Part shown: positions 7,186 to 16,474 of the stretch, one piece after another
Layout of the letters: every line of letters starts with the position of its first letter
Numbering within the stretch: position 1 is the stretch's first letter
Source of the DNA: Roseovarius litoreus
Lineage (GTDB): Bacteria; Pseudomonadota; Alphaproteobacteria; Rhodobacterales; Rhodobacteraceae
Length of the DNA stretch: 64,000 nt
Assembly: GCF_900142765.1 (NCBI RefSeq)
Contig: NZ_FRCB01000003.1
Location: forward strand, 124,001 to 188,000
Reading direction: 5' to 3'
Program-made: the position numbers and the translations under genes
The notes under the pieces: model-generated
The model's input: the letters and a program-made list of their open reading frames with translations, nothing else
What the model was told of the DNA's origin: nothing
Databases searched by the model: none

Positions 7186-8679
7186 ATGGAGTTCTATACG
7201 AACGCCCTGGCGCAGGTTCTGACGGTCGGCCCGCTTGTCGCGATGATCGGGGCGACGCTGCTTGGCGTGTTCATCGGCGCGCTGCCGGGGTTGAACCCGG
7301 TCATGGCCATCGCACTTCTTCTGCCGCTGACCTATTCGATGGATCCGCTGGTGGCGCTTGGCATGGTCGCGGGCATCTATAACGGCTCGATGTATGGCGG
7401 CGCCATTCCGGCTATCCTGTTGCGGATCCCCGGAACGCCCGCGTCGATCGCGACGACCTTTGACGGGTTTCCCATGGCCGACAGGGGAGAGGCGTCCAAG
7501 GCGCTCAAGATCGCCTGCTGGTCCTCGGCGGTGGGCGGCATCGCGAGCGCGATTGCGCTGATGACGGTGGGCCCGCTTCTGGCGCGCGTCACGCTGCATT
7601 TCGGGCCGGCGGAATATTTCTGGATCGCCATTTTCGGCATGGCTTCGGTGGGGGTGATGGTCGGGTCGGACCCTGTGAAGGGGATCATGGCGGCGGTTCT
7701 GGGCCTGTTGATCGGCACCATGGGGATCGACACCTTGTCGGGTCAGGCACGGTTCACCTTCGAGCAGACATGGTTGCTGGGCGGGCTGGATCTGATCGTG
7801 GTGCTGGTGGGGCTTTATGCGCTGCCGCCGGTTCTGCAACTGGCGGAGAAATGCGATCTCAAGGGGTTGTCGGCGGCGCAGCTGAAACTGACGAATATGC
7901 CGTTCACCCGCGCAGAGCTGCGCAGCTTCCTGCCGACATGGCTGCGGTCTTCGGGCATTGGTATCGCGGTCGGCATCCTGCCCGGCGCGGGCGGCAATAT
8001 CGCCGCCTTCCTGAGCTATAATGCGGCCAAGAATGCCTCGGACGATCCCGAAAGCTTCGGCAAGGGCAATCCGCAGGGCGTGGCGGCGGCCGAATGCGGG
8101 AACAATGCGGACAATGCCGCCTCGATGATCCCGGCGCTGTCGCTGGGCATTCCCGGCAATGTGGTCGCGGCGCTGGTCCTGAGCGCGCTGACCATTCACG
8201 GGCTGCAACCCGGCCCGCAGCTGTTCCATCAGAACCCCGTTCTTGTGGGCGGCTTCATGATGGAAATGCTTCTGACCTCGGTGCTGATCTTTGCCTTGGG
8301 CGGGACGCTGGCGACGCGTGTCTTCGCACAGTTCCAGCGGTTGCCCGGCGTGCTTCTGGTGCCGTCGATCCTGATTTTGATGTGCGTTGGCGTCTATGTC
8401 ATCAACGGTCGTCCGGTCGATCTTTGGGTGATGCTCGGCGCCGGGCTGATCGGGTATCTGTTCGAGAAAGTGAACGTGCCGTTGGCGCCGATCATCCTTG
8501 GCATGATCCTTGGGCCGATGGCGGAGCAAAGCGTCAGGCGTGCCTTGCTGATAAGCCGCGGCGATGCAACGGAGCTGTTCACGCGGCCGATTTCGGCTGT
8601 CCTGATCGTCATGACGCTGCTGGTGATCGTCTGGCCCGTCGTCAAGGCGCTGCGGCGGCGCAGGCTTCGAGCGCGCTGA
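7186..8679 (+). CDS. tctA: Tripartite tricarboxylate transporter large permease TctA
   Basis: 497 residues, normal for the family, with many transmembrane helices. Diagnostic TctA motifs include GALPGLNPVMAIALLLPLT near residue 30, YGGAIPAILLRIPGTPASIAT near residue 70 and a second glycine-rich repeat, GILPGAGGNIAAFLSYN, around residue 265. These two glycine-rich segments are characteristic of the TctA permease, which couples uptake to a cation gradient. It is the last gene of the gntR-tctCBA unit; a 156-base gap separates it from the ABC importer. Confidence 0.95.
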   Translation: MEFYTNALAQVLTVGPLVAMIGATLLGVFIGALPGLNPVMAIALLLPLTYSMDPLVALGMVAGIYNGSMYGGAIPAILLRIPGTPASIATTFDGFPMADRGEASKALKIACWSSAVGGIASAIALMTVGPLLARVTLHFGPAEYFWIAIFGMASVGVMVGSDPVKGIMAAVLGLLIGTMGIDTLSGQARFTFEQTWLLGGLDLIVVLVGLYALPPVLQLAEKCDLKGLSAAQLKLTNMPFTRAELRSFLPTWLRSSGIGIAVGILPGAGGNIAAFLSYNAAKNASDDPESFGKGNPQGVAAAECGNNADNAASMIPALSLGIPGNVVAALVLSALTIHGLQPGPQLFHQNPVLVGGFMMEMLLTSVLIFALGGTLATRVFAQFQRLPGVLLVPSILILMCVGVYVINGRPVDLWVMLGAGLIGYLFEKVNVPLAPIILGMILGPMAEQSVRRALLISRGDATELFTRPISAVLIVMTLLVIVWPVVKALRRRRLRAR

Positions 8680-8835
8680 CACGGTCAAAGACGAGCTCGA
8701 GCGGCGATGCAGGTATCGGCAAGCCGTTGTCGCGCGGGGCGGAGTGTGCTCTGATCGCGAAAGCGCACGCATGGTCCGTTCCGGGCGAGGTTCTTGCGGC
8801 GCGGCCAAACAGGCGACAGCCGACAGGAGACTGAG

Positions 8836-9864
8836 ATGCGGTATCTGGTGCTTATCCTTGCCCTGCTGGCGCTGCCCGCGCAGGCGCGCAGCATTACCGA
8901 CAGCGCCGGGCGCGTTGTCGAGATCCCCGATGAGATCGGCACTGTCTTTGCCGCAGGGCCACCGGCCTCGATCCTTGTCTATATCATGAAGCCCGAGGCG
9001 CTGACCGGCTGGCCGCGCGCCTTGCGCGCCGAAGAACGCCCCTATATCGCCGAGCCGTTCCGCGACCTGCCCGAGACCGGGCGCATCACCGGGCGCGGCG
9101 GAGAGGCCAATCTGGAACGGGTGCTGCAGATCAATCCCGATCTGATCATCGATTTCGGATCGGTGCGCGACACCTATGTCGATCTTGCAAACCGCGTGCA
9201 GGAGCAGACCGGCATTCCCTATATCCTGATCGATGGCCGGTTCGAAAACACACCGCAAGCGCTGCGGCTTCTGGGCGAGGTGCTTGGGGCGCCGGAGCGC
9301 GGTGAGGCCTTGGCGCGCGATGTCGAGGGGACATTCGCGCGGATCAACGCGATCCTTGCGGATGTGCCGCCCGAGGCGCGCCCGCGTGTCTATCTTGCGC
9401 GTGGACCCGAAGGGCTGGAGACCGGCATGAAAGGCTCGATCAATACCGAGATCATCGAGCGCGCCGGCGGGCGGAACGTGGCCGATGATGGTGGCGCGAC
9501 ACGCGGTCTGGTGCAGGCGTCGATGGAACAGGTGATCGTGGCCAATCCCGAGATCATCGTGACATGGGACAGGAATTTCCATGCAAGCGTGTTCGATGAT
9601 CCGCTCTGGCAAGGGATCAAGGCGGTGCGCGAAGGACGGGTCTATCTGTCGCCCACGGCCCCTTTCGGCTGGATCGACCGGCCCCCGTCGCTGAACCGGA
9701 TGATGGGTCTGCGCTGGATGGCGGGGTTGCTTTACCCCGATCGGTGGGAGGACGATCTGCGCCGGGATACACGTGAGTTCTATGAGCTCTATTATCATGT
9801 CGACCTGAGTGACGAGGAAATGGAGGGGTTGCTGGAATGGGCCGAGGGACGACCGCCAAGATAG
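8836..9864 (+). CDS. ABC transporter substrate-binding protein, FecB/HemV type
   Basis: 342 residues with a short signal peptide (about 1-18, ending LPAQA). It is a class III periplasmic binding protein: SITDSAGRVVEIPDEIG at the start, NLERVLQINPDLIIDFGS in the middle and a long helix toward the second lobe. This family carries iron-siderophores, haem, cobalamin or, in MolA-like members, molybdate/tungstate. The ligand is unknown. ATG 8836 has AGGAGA upstream. It overlaps the permease gene by 28 bases. I looked for a cobalamin riboswitch upstream and found no convincing one. Confidence 0.85.
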   Translation: MRYLVLILALLALPAQARSITDSAGRVVEIPDEIGTVFAAGPPASILVYIMKPEALTGWPRALRAEERPYIAEPFRDLPETGRITGRGGEANLERVLQINPDLIIDFGSVRDTYVDLANRVQEQTGIPYILIDGRFENTPQALRLLGEVLGAPERGEALARDVEGTFARINAILADVPPEARPRVYLARGPEGLETGMKGSINTEIIERAGGRNVADDGGATRGLVQASMEQVIVANPEIIVTWDRNFHASVFDDPLWQGIKAVREGRVYLSPTAPFGWIDRPPSLNRMMGLRWMAGLLYPDRWEDDLRRDTREFYELYYHVDLSDEEMEGLLEWAEGRPPR

Positions 9865-10859
9865 GCTTGCGGAGGCCGGTCCTGAGCCTGACGGGCGGTC
9901 TGCTGCTGGCTCTTGCGGCGCTGGTGTTCGGTGCGGTGATGATCGGGCCTTATGGCCTGAGCCCCGCGCAGACGCTTGCGGCGCTGTTGGGCAGGGGCGA
10001 CCCGCAGGCCGAGATCGTGGTCTGGAGCATCCGCCTGCCGAGAGTGGCGGCGGCGCTGCTGGTCGGCGCGGCGCTGGCGGCCGCCGGGGCCAGCTATCAG
10101 GCGCTGTTTCGCAATCCTTTGGTGTCGCCCGATATTCTGGGCGTGTCGGCGGGGGCGGGTCTGGGGGCCGTGGCGGGGATATTCCTGTCGCTGCCGGTGG
10201 CGGCGATCCAGGCCTCGGCCTTTGTGGGCGGCATGGCGGCGGTGGGGGTGGTGACGCTGGTGGCGTCGCTGGTGCGCAATACCGACCGGACCCTGACACT
10301 GGTGCTCATCGGCGTGGTGATCGGGGCGCTGGCGGGGGCGGCGACGTCGCTGCTCAAGGTGATGGCCGATCCTTATGACCAATTGCCGGCGATCACCTTC
10401 TGGCTTTTGGGCTCGCTGGCGGCGATCACCACCGAGGATATCCTTCCGGCCGTGCCTGCGGTGCTGGTGGGGCTGGTGCCGCTGGCGCTGCTGCGCTGGC
10501 GGATCAATGTGCTCAGCCTTGGAGACGAGGAAGCGCGCGCGCTTGGCGTCGAGGCCGGGCGCACGCGATTCGTGGTGATCGTGGCGGCGACGTTGATTAC
10601 CGCAAGCGTCACGGCGCTGGCGGGCGTCGTGGGCTGGGTCGGGCTGGTCATTCCGCATATCGCGCGGATGCTGGTGGGGCCGGGCTTTGGCCGGTTGCTG
10701 CCGGTTTCGGTGCTGATCGGGGCGGGATATCTGCTGATGGTGGACACGCTGGCGCGGACGATCGCCCAGGCCGAGGTGCCTTTGGGGATCCTCACTGCGG
10801 TGATCGGGGCGCCGTTCTTCGTCTGGCTGCTGGCGCGCGGCCGACAGGGCTGGTCGTGA
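9837..10859 (+). CDS. ABC transporter permease, FecCD/BtuC family
   Basis: 340 residues, with multiple predicted transmembrane helices as in FecCD/BtuC proteins. Family motifs are clear: IRLPRVAAALLVGAALAAAG near residue 65, NPLVSPDILGVSAGAGLGAV near residue 95, and GWVGLVIPHIARMLVGP near residue 265 (the loop contacting the ATPase). It forms the inner-membrane channel of the importer encoded by the flanking genes. The start lies inside the 3' end of the binding-protein gene, and its stop overlaps the start of the ATPase gene, so all three are translationally coupled. Confidence 0.95.
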   Translation: MGRGTTAKIGLRRPVLSLTGGLLLALAALVFGAVMIGPYGLSPAQTLAALLGRGDPQAEIVVWSIRLPRVAAALLVGAALAAAGASYQALFRNPLVSPDILGVSAGAGLGAVAGIFLSLPVAAIQASAFVGGMAAVGVVTLVASLVRNTDRTLTLVLIGVVIGALAGAATSLLKVMADPYDQLPAITFWLLGSLAAITTEDILPAVPAVLVGLVPLALLRWRINVLSLGDEEARALGVEAGRTRFVVIVAATLITASVTALAGVVGWVGLVIPHIARMLVGPGFGRLLPVSVLIGAGYLLMVDTLARTIAQAEVPLGILTAVIGAPFFVWLLARGRQGWS

Positions 10860-11686
10860 TGCTGGAGGCGCGCGACCTGAGCATCGGTTATGGCCGGGAG
10901 CCGATCGGCGCGGGTCTGAGCCTGTCGGTCAGGCCGGGCGATATCCTGTGCCTTCTGGGGCCGAACGGCTGTGGCAAGACAACGCTTTTCCGAACGCTTC
11001 TGGGTCTTTTGCCGCCGCTTGCCGGGGATGTCATGCTGGCGGGCCAGCCGATCACGGCGCAAAGCCGCACGGACATCGCCCGACGGATCGCCTATGTGCC
11101 GCAAGCCCATGCGCCGCCGTTTCCGTTCGAGGCGCTGGAGGTCGTGCTGATGGGCCGGACCGCGCGGCTTGGTGCCTTCGGGCAACCGGGACGGCAGGAC
11201 CGCGCCATCGCGCAGGAGGCCATGGAGCGCCTTGGGATCGGGGATCTGGCGCACAGGGATTATTCCCGCCTGTCCGGAGGGCAGCGCCAGCTTGTGCTCA
11301 TCGCCCGGGCGCTGGCGCAGGAGGCGCCGCTGATCGTCATGGACGAGCCCACGGCCAGCCTTGATTTCGGCAATCAGGCGCAGGTTCTGGCGCAGATCGC
11401 CCTGCTGGCGCAGGCCGCATCGGCGGAAGGCTGCGGCGTCATCCTGTCGACCCATGATCCCGATCAGGCGTTTGCGCTGGAGGCCCGGGTTCTGCTCATG
11501 AAAGAGGGCGGCATGCGCGCGCATGGCCCGGCGCATGAGGTGCTGACCGCAAGCGCGCTTGGCGATGTCTATGGTTTGCCCGTCTCGGTCGAGACGACGA
11601 CATCGGGCCGCAAGGTGTGTTTGCCGTCGCTTCGTGGCGCGTCGTCGGCCAGCGAGATGAGACAGAACGCTGGCGGGGGCGCATGA
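10859..11686 (+). CDS. ABC transporter ATP-binding protein, FecE/BtuD type
   Basis: 275 residues. Walker A is GPNGCGKTT near residue 36, the Q-loop is YVPQAH, the signature is LSGGQRQ, Walker B is LIVMDEPT with the catalytic Glu, and the switch is STHD. It powers the FecBCD-type importer. The ATG at 10859 overlaps the permease stop (TGATG); a GTG one codon earlier (10856) is an equally possible start. The last ~30 residues beyond the ATPase domain are of no recognised function. Confidence 0.95.
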   Translation: MLEARDLSIGYGREPIGAGLSLSVRPGDILCLLGPNGCGKTTLFRTLLGLLPPLAGDVMLAGQPITAQSRTDIARRIAYVPQAHAPPFPFEALEVVLMGRTARLGAFGQPGRQDRAIAQEAMERLGIGDLAHRDYSRLSGGQRQLVLIARALAQEAPLIVMDEPTASLDFGNQAQVLAQIALLAQAASAEGCGVILSTHDPDQAFALEARVLLMKEGGMRAHGPAHEVLTASALGDVYGLPVSVETTTSGRKVCLPSLRGASSASEMRQNAGGGA

Positions 11687-11738
11687 GCGCGGGCAGGATC
11701 AGGGCAGAGGGTGCGCAGAGGGCGCGGGACGGGCAGCG

Positions 11739-13799
11739 TCAGCCGCGGCGCCGCCAGATCCATGACTGGCTGGCAAAAGCGCCCTGAAGCTTCGCAAGCG
11801 CCCGGTTGGCAGGGCCGGGGCGCGGAGCGGGACCTTGCGAGAGACGGTCAAGCACCACCTCGACCGGGCAGGGCAGGTTGGTGAGCGGATCAAGATAGCG
11901 CGGATAGTCGATCAGCGTGGCATGGACGAGGCCGGCCAGCGACGGGCGCGCGCGCCGCCGTGGCGGTACCGGGCCAAGATCGCGGGTCAGACCCCAGCCG
12001 GCATAGAAAGGCGCGCCCGTCGTGGTCACGGGCAGGCCGCGCAGCAGCGCCTCGAAGCCCAACAGGGAGGTCATGGTCCAGACCGCGTCCACGTGATCCA
12101 GAAGCGTCGCCGGATCGGTGCGATCGAGCACCGCATCGGCAAGCCCTGCCAGTTGCGCAGGGGTCAGCGCGCCGGGGCGAAGTCCGGCTTCGACATCGGG
12201 ATGGGGTTTGTAGAGGATCACCGCGCCGGGGTTTTCCGAGCGGGCTTTTTGCAGCAAGGCAAGATTGGTCGCCACCGCAGCGCCTGCGCCAAGCCGGATG
12301 GAGGCGTCGTTTTCGACCTGACCCGGCACGAGGATGCGCTGGCCGGATGGCAAATCCGCCTGATCGGGAAGCAGTCCGCCCAGATTGTATTTGCTCAGGC
12401 CGCGGGCAGTCAGGGCGGCGATCAGCGCCTCGGCGCGGTTGCGCTGATCGGCACGCAACCGGGCGCGGCTGGCAATCAGCCGTTCGAGGCGGCTTTCGGC
12501 CCCGGGATCGTAATAGATCCCCAGATCGTCGCAGACCAGTGACAGGGGCGGGACCAGATCGGCGCCCAGACCGCGCGAGCGCAGAAACCCGTCCTCGATC
12601 CGCAGAGCGTCGGGCGCGGGCGTCGTGCCCGAGGCCCAGCACATATGGCGGCGGCCTGTCTTGAGGGAGAGTGAAGCGGCTTTGGCCGGATCGGACCGGA
12701 AGCGCACCGGGCGCACGCCGCCGAAAAAGCGTTGCAGGTGGCCGCGTTTCCAGAGCCTCATGCCCGAGGCGACCCAGCCCGCGTGATCCTCGCGCCAGGC
12801 GCGGGTCTGCGCTTCGAGCGCAGAGATGGCGTCTTCGAGCGGGCAGAGCCTGTCGCGGCAGGGGTCATACCATTTGGGATAGAGGATCATCGCGCCCGCG
12901 AAGAGCTGCGCGCGGCTGAGCGGGCGGCCCCGGCGCGGCAGGGGCATCGGGTGATGGTCCTCGGTCAGGCCCCAACCTGCATAGAAGGGCTGGCCGAAGA
13001 CATGCGGCTTGTGGCCGGCATAGATCGCCTCGAATCCAAGTTGCGAGCTGACGGTGTAGACCGCGATGGCCCCGTCGAGCAGCGCCCAGGGGCTGACCGG
13101 ATCGCTGAACAGGCGGATACGGTCGGTTTCGACCTCTGCCCCGAAATAGCCTGCGCGGTGGCCCTGCACGGTTTCGGGATGGGTCTTGATGAGCACAGGC
13201 GCACCGGGATGATCGGTCTGCGCATGAAAGAGCATTTCGCGAAACGTGTTGGCGTCGGCCCGCCCATGGGTCACCGATGCGTCGCCACGGGTCTGGTCGA
13301 TGACCAGAACATAGCCGGGTTCGGGGCAGGGTGCCTTGGGATCGAAGGCGGTGTACTTGGTCAGATGCGCTTCGTGCAGACGGGCGATGGCCGCGCGGGC
13401 GCGGTCCATCAGGGGTGTGTCGTCCAGCGGATGCGTCGCCAGCAGGGTTTCCAGATCGGAGGGGGTGGAGGGATCGAAATGCACGCCCTGATGGTCGATC
13501 ACCAGCCCGAGGGGCGGCTCGCCCGAGCGGCCGGGATGCAACGAGCGCAGGAGGGCATCCTCGATCCGGATGAGCCCGGCGCCGGTGCGCGCGGCCAGAG
13601 CCTCGCCGCGCGGAGCATAGGGGCTGTGACCCCAGACGGCGACCAGGTCCGAGGGGCCGGGCCATCCGAGGCGCAGGTCGTAACCTGCCAGCGACAGGAT
13701 GCGGCGCAGGCGGCGCTGGCGCAGAAAGCCTGCATTGACGTGAAAAACCCGCCGCGGCGTATCGCCTGCGGCGGGATCATGCGCGTGTGGCGCGGGCAT
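11739..13799 (-). CDS. kpsC: Capsular polysaccharide beta-Kdo glycosyltransferase KpsC
   Basis: 686 residues made of two homologous halves. Each has an RIED-type motif followed by a Pro-Pro-Leu segment (RIEDALLRS near residue 80; RIEDGFLRSRG in the second half), a KTHP/KPHP motif, and the same GF/AP-FYAGWGLT signature. This is the tandem architecture of KpsC, in which two different transferase modules build the alternating beta-Kdo linker that joins group 2 capsules to phosphatidylglycerol. The ATG at 13799 overlaps the stop of the upstream OPX gene, so the genes are coupled. Confidence 0.9.
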   Translation of the reverse strand: MPAPHAHDPAAGDTPRRVFHVNAGFLRQRRLRRILSLAGYDLRLGWPGPSDLVAVWGHSPYAPRGEALAARTGAGLIRIEDALLRSLHPGRSGEPPLGLVIDHQGVHFDPSTPSDLETLLATHPLDDTPLMDRARAAIARLHEAHLTKYTAFDPKAPCPEPGYVLVIDQTRGDASVTHGRADANTFREMLFHAQTDHPGAPVLIKTHPETVQGHRAGYFGAEVETDRIRLFSDPVSPWALLDGAIAVYTVSSQLGFEAIYAGHKPHVFGQPFYAGWGLTEDHHPMPLPRRGRPLSRAQLFAGAMILYPKWYDPCRDRLCPLEDAISALEAQTRAWREDHAGWVASGMRLWKRGHLQRFFGGVRPVRFRSDPAKAASLSLKTGRRHMCWASGTTPAPDALRIEDGFLRSRGLGADLVPPLSLVCDDLGIYYDPGAESRLERLIASRARLRADQRNRAEALIAALTARGLSKYNLGGLLPDQADLPSGQRILVPGQVENDASIRLGAGAAVATNLALLQKARSENPGAVILYKPHPDVEAGLRPGALTPAQLAGLADAVLDRTDPATLLDHVDAVWTMTSLLGFEALLRGLPVTTTGAPFYAGWGLTRDLGPVPPRRRARPSLAGLVHATLIDYPRYLDPLTNLPCPVEVVLDRLSQGPAPRPGPANRALAKLQGAFASQSWIWRRRG

Positions 13800-14947
13800 C
13801 AGTTGCCGCTGAGCACGTCTGCCGAGGTCGCGACCGAACTGACCGCGCCAAGCGTGCCGGTGAGCGCCGAGATGACCTTGCCCCATTGGGCGAAGGGCGC
13901 TTCGGTCACGTAGAGCGTGTCATCGTCGCGGATCGAGAAGTCACGCGCGACGAACATGCCGTTGGGTTTGGTCAGGTCGAGCACATAGACCATGCGCTGT
14001 GCGCCGATGAGATCGTCGCGGCCAAGCACCTGATTTGCGATGGCGGCGGGTTCGTTGCGCATCACGAACACACCGGTCGGATCGGCGGCGGTGGGCGTCA
14101 GGCCGCCCACCTGGGCCAGGGCCTCGACGGCGCTGAGGGTCTGGGTTTCGAACGGGACGCGGGCTTGCGCGCCGGTGGCGCCAAGGGCGGTGAAGGCGCG
14201 GGTGTCCTGTTCGACGAGGATCCGGTCGCCCGCGCGCAGCGCGATGTCGAAGGACGGATCGTTGAACAGGTCCTGGAACCAGACCTTGCTGCGGTGGTTG
14301 CCGCGGATGACGGTGATCTGGGCGATTTCGGGTTCGATGACCACGCCGCCGGCATTGGCGAGCATGGCCGAAAGCGTACGTGTCGGGCGCTCGATCGGGT
14401 AGACGCCTTGTGCGCCCACGGCGCCGATCAGCGACACGGTCGAGCCGTCGCCGGCGAGGCGGCGGACCTCGACCTGGGGATCGGGTGTCTGTTCGTCGAG
14501 TTTCGAGGTGATGATGCGGCGGATCGCGTCAGGCGTGTTGCCAGCGGCGCGGATGCGGCCGGCATAGGGCACGAAGATGAAGCCCGAGCCGTCGACCTGC
14601 ACCTCTTGCAGCACGGTCTGGTTGGCGGCTTCGCCGGCCAGAAGCCCGTCATCGACGTTTTCCCAGATGGTCAGGCCCAGCACGTCGCCGGGGCGGATCG
14701 TGTCGGAGCCGAGCACGCCGGCATTGCGGAATTCTTCGGAGAAACCGAGCGCGGGCTGCACGGCGGTGGCGCGGGTCACGCGGTCATTGACCGAAACGAT
14801 GAAGGCGTCACCCTCGCGCTGAACGGATCCTGCGAAGATTTCGTTCTTGGTCGGGCCGACACGTGGAAGGATGCCACAGGAGGATACCATGGCAACACTG
14901 ACAACAAGGGCGACACTTTTCGCCCAGCGACTGGTTCTGAATTTCAC
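13799..14947 (-). CDS. Polysaccharide export outer-membrane lipoprotein (OPX; Wza/KpsD family)
   Basis: 382 residues. The N-terminus is a lipoprotein signal with lipobox VSSC (Cys24). The polysaccharide-export domain follows (IRPGDVLGLTIWENVDDGL near residue 80, then GSGFIFVPYAGRIRAAG), then two soluble SLBB-like domains (LIGAVGAQGVYPIERPTRTL; VYVLDLTKPNGMF). OPX proteins form the channel that carries capsule across the outer membrane. The start is GTG at 14947. It lies between kpsS and kpsC in the same orientation; the ABC exporter and KpsE-type periplasmic partner are not in the window. Confidence 0.92.
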   Translation of the reverse strand: MKFRTSRWAKSVALVVSVAMVSSCGILPRVGPTKNEIFAGSVQREGDAFIVSVNDRVTRATAVQPALGFSEEFRNAGVLGSDTIRPGDVLGLTIWENVDDGLLAGEAANQTVLQEVQVDGSGFIFVPYAGRIRAAGNTPDAIRRIITSKLDEQTPDPQVEVRRLAGDGSTVSLIGAVGAQGVYPIERPTRTLSAMLANAGGVVIEPEIAQITVIRGNHRSKVWFQDLFNDPSFDIALRAGDRILVEQDTRAFTALGATGAQARVPFETQTLSAVEALAQVGGLTPTAADPTGVFVMRNEPAAIANQVLGRDDLIGAQRMVYVLDLTKPNGMFVARDFSIRDDDTLYVTEAPFAQWGKVISALTGTLGAVSSVATSADVLSGN

Positions 14948-15042
14948 TGCTCGGTCTCCTCGACCTTTTGCCTGCCGTATTTTCTTTTTCAGGCAAATTA
15001 CCGGAATCCGGCGATAAAATCCAGCGCCGTGATTGCAGATGC

Positions 15043-16338
15043 TCAGGTCACCGCCCGCAACTGTTGCCGAGGTGCCGCGGTCCCGAGGCGCAGCGCGTCA
15101 TAGGGGTCTTCGTTGGCGAGCATCATATCGACTGTCTGCCGGAGCAATTGGCGCCGCCCGCGAGACGAATAGAACCCGCCCGCGACCTGGCTGGTTTCCA
15201 GAAGAAAGCGGCGATAATCGGCATAGGCGCGCCTGTCGGGGCGTTCAGCGCCGGCGAAGAATTCTTCGATCGGGCGGGTCGAGACGAATTCGGGCTTGGC
15301 ATAGACCGCCGCGCCGAAGGTTCTGAGCGGAATACCGCGCCAGAGCACCTGTTGGGCAGCGGTGGAATTGACCGTCACGGCGCTGCGCGCCTCATCGAGA
15401 AGCTGCGCCAGCTTGCCGCCACGCACGTAATGCACGCGCCCTTCAAGGCCGTGGTCGCGCGCCAGCCTGCGCAGCTCACGTCGGATAGGCACGCGCCCGT
15501 CTTCGAGCGGATGGGCCTTGATGACAAGGTGATGGTGCCGAGGTGCGCCCTTGGCGAAGCCACCGATCACGGTTTCCAGGAATTCGGTCATCGAGGCAAA
15601 CGGCGAATGGGCCTGAAAGGAGGCGTCATGTTCGAGCTGCAACAGCGCGATGTGGTAGGGAAAACCGCCGTATTTGATGCGGGACGTGGCGATATGCCGT
15701 TCGATCGCCTGAAACGGCATCAGCAACAGGCGCTGCAGGTAGAGCTTGAACTCCTGCCGCACGTCGAGAGAGCGGTGAGGCCGGAAATTGCGATAGCGGC
15801 GGTTCATCAGAAGCACGAAGCCATGATAAAGTGCGCCGTAGAACACATGCTGGCGCATGTCGCCCCAACTGGCGGGCGGCAAGGCGGTGTCCATGTCGGA
15901 ATTTTCCAGCGCGGCCCGCATTTCGGGCACGGTCATGTCCATCAGGCGCGAATGGCCGTTCACCCCGCCGCGTTCATAAGTGACCCAATAGGGGCGCAGG
16001 TAGCCTTCTTCGAAGACATGGATGCGAAGGCCCGCGGCACGGGCAAGGCGGATCGCCTGAGCATGGATCGGGCGGGTGTCGCCATAGAGCACGAGATCGG
16101 TCACGGCCCTGTCCGCCAGAATGGCAGCAAGCGTGTCGGGCCAGTCGTCGGTGTTGCCGAGAAACGGGATATAGCTGGAGCGGTCACGCCAGAACGCCTG
16201 ATCGCCGGCGTTGAAGCCCACGCGAAGCACCTTTGCCCCGGTGCGCGTCAGCATCTGCGCAAGCCGGTAGAAGAAAGGCCCATGAGGCCCCTGCAGAAAC
16301 AAAAATGTCCGAACGCTGCCTGTCATGCGCGTGATCAT
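15043..16338 (-). CDS. kpsS: Capsular polysaccharide export protein KpsS (Kdo transferase)
   Basis: 431 residues. KpsS family features include FLFLQGPHGPFFYRLAQML at the N-terminus, LYGDTRPIHAQAIRLAR near residue 105, HVFEEGYLRPYWVTYERGG and a C-terminal RGGKLAQLLDEA followed by TVNSTAAQQVL. KpsS adds the first Kdo to phosphatidylglycerol to begin the capsule anchor that KpsC extends. I used the ATG at 16338; a second ATG four codons in (16326) is possible. It heads the kpsS-OPX-kpsC set. Confidence 0.92.
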   Translation of the reverse strand: MITRMTGSVRTFLFLQGPHGPFFYRLAQMLTRTGAKVLRVGFNAGDQAFWRDRSSYIPFLGNTDDWPDTLAAILADRAVTDLVLYGDTRPIHAQAIRLARAAGLRIHVFEEGYLRPYWVTYERGGVNGHSRLMDMTVPEMRAALENSDMDTALPPASWGDMRQHVFYGALYHGFVLLMNRRYRNFRPHRSLDVRQEFKLYLQRLLLMPFQAIERHIATSRIKYGGFPYHIALLQLEHDASFQAHSPFASMTEFLETVIGGFAKGAPRHHHLVIKAHPLEDGRVPIRRELRRLARDHGLEGRVHYVRGGKLAQLLDEARSAVTVNSTAAQQVLWRGIPLRTFGAAVYAKPEFVSTRPIEEFFAGAERPDRRAYADYRRFLLETSQVAGGFYSSRGRRQLLRQTVDMMLANEDPYDALRLGTAAPRQQLRAVT

Positions 16339-16474
16339 TACCCGTGAAACCGTTTACCGGATATTATTTCTAACGGAAAAATTCGGCAAAATTAAGTCTG
16401 GCAGAGGCTTGGGTGCCTTGCCAGTGGCGATTGGCGCGGCTACGTCCGGTTGAGAACCCAATCGGAGGCCTATC

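Noticed and set aside
8680-8835. Possible cobalamin riboswitch before the FecB-type gene (AGGAGAC near the start)
   Set aside because: The conserved GCCACTG core and a full B12 box are missing; AGGAGA is simply the ribosome-binding site.
7117-10299. Open frame of about 1060 codons on the - strand opposite tctA and the ABC importer
   Set aside because: Composition is Arg/Pro/His-rich and domain-free; it is antisense to clear TctA and FecBC-type proteins.
16339-16474. Possible FMN riboswitch upstream of ribE
   Set aside because: None of the conserved RFN-element segments (for example GGGCAGGG or CCGACCGGCGGT-like runs) are present.
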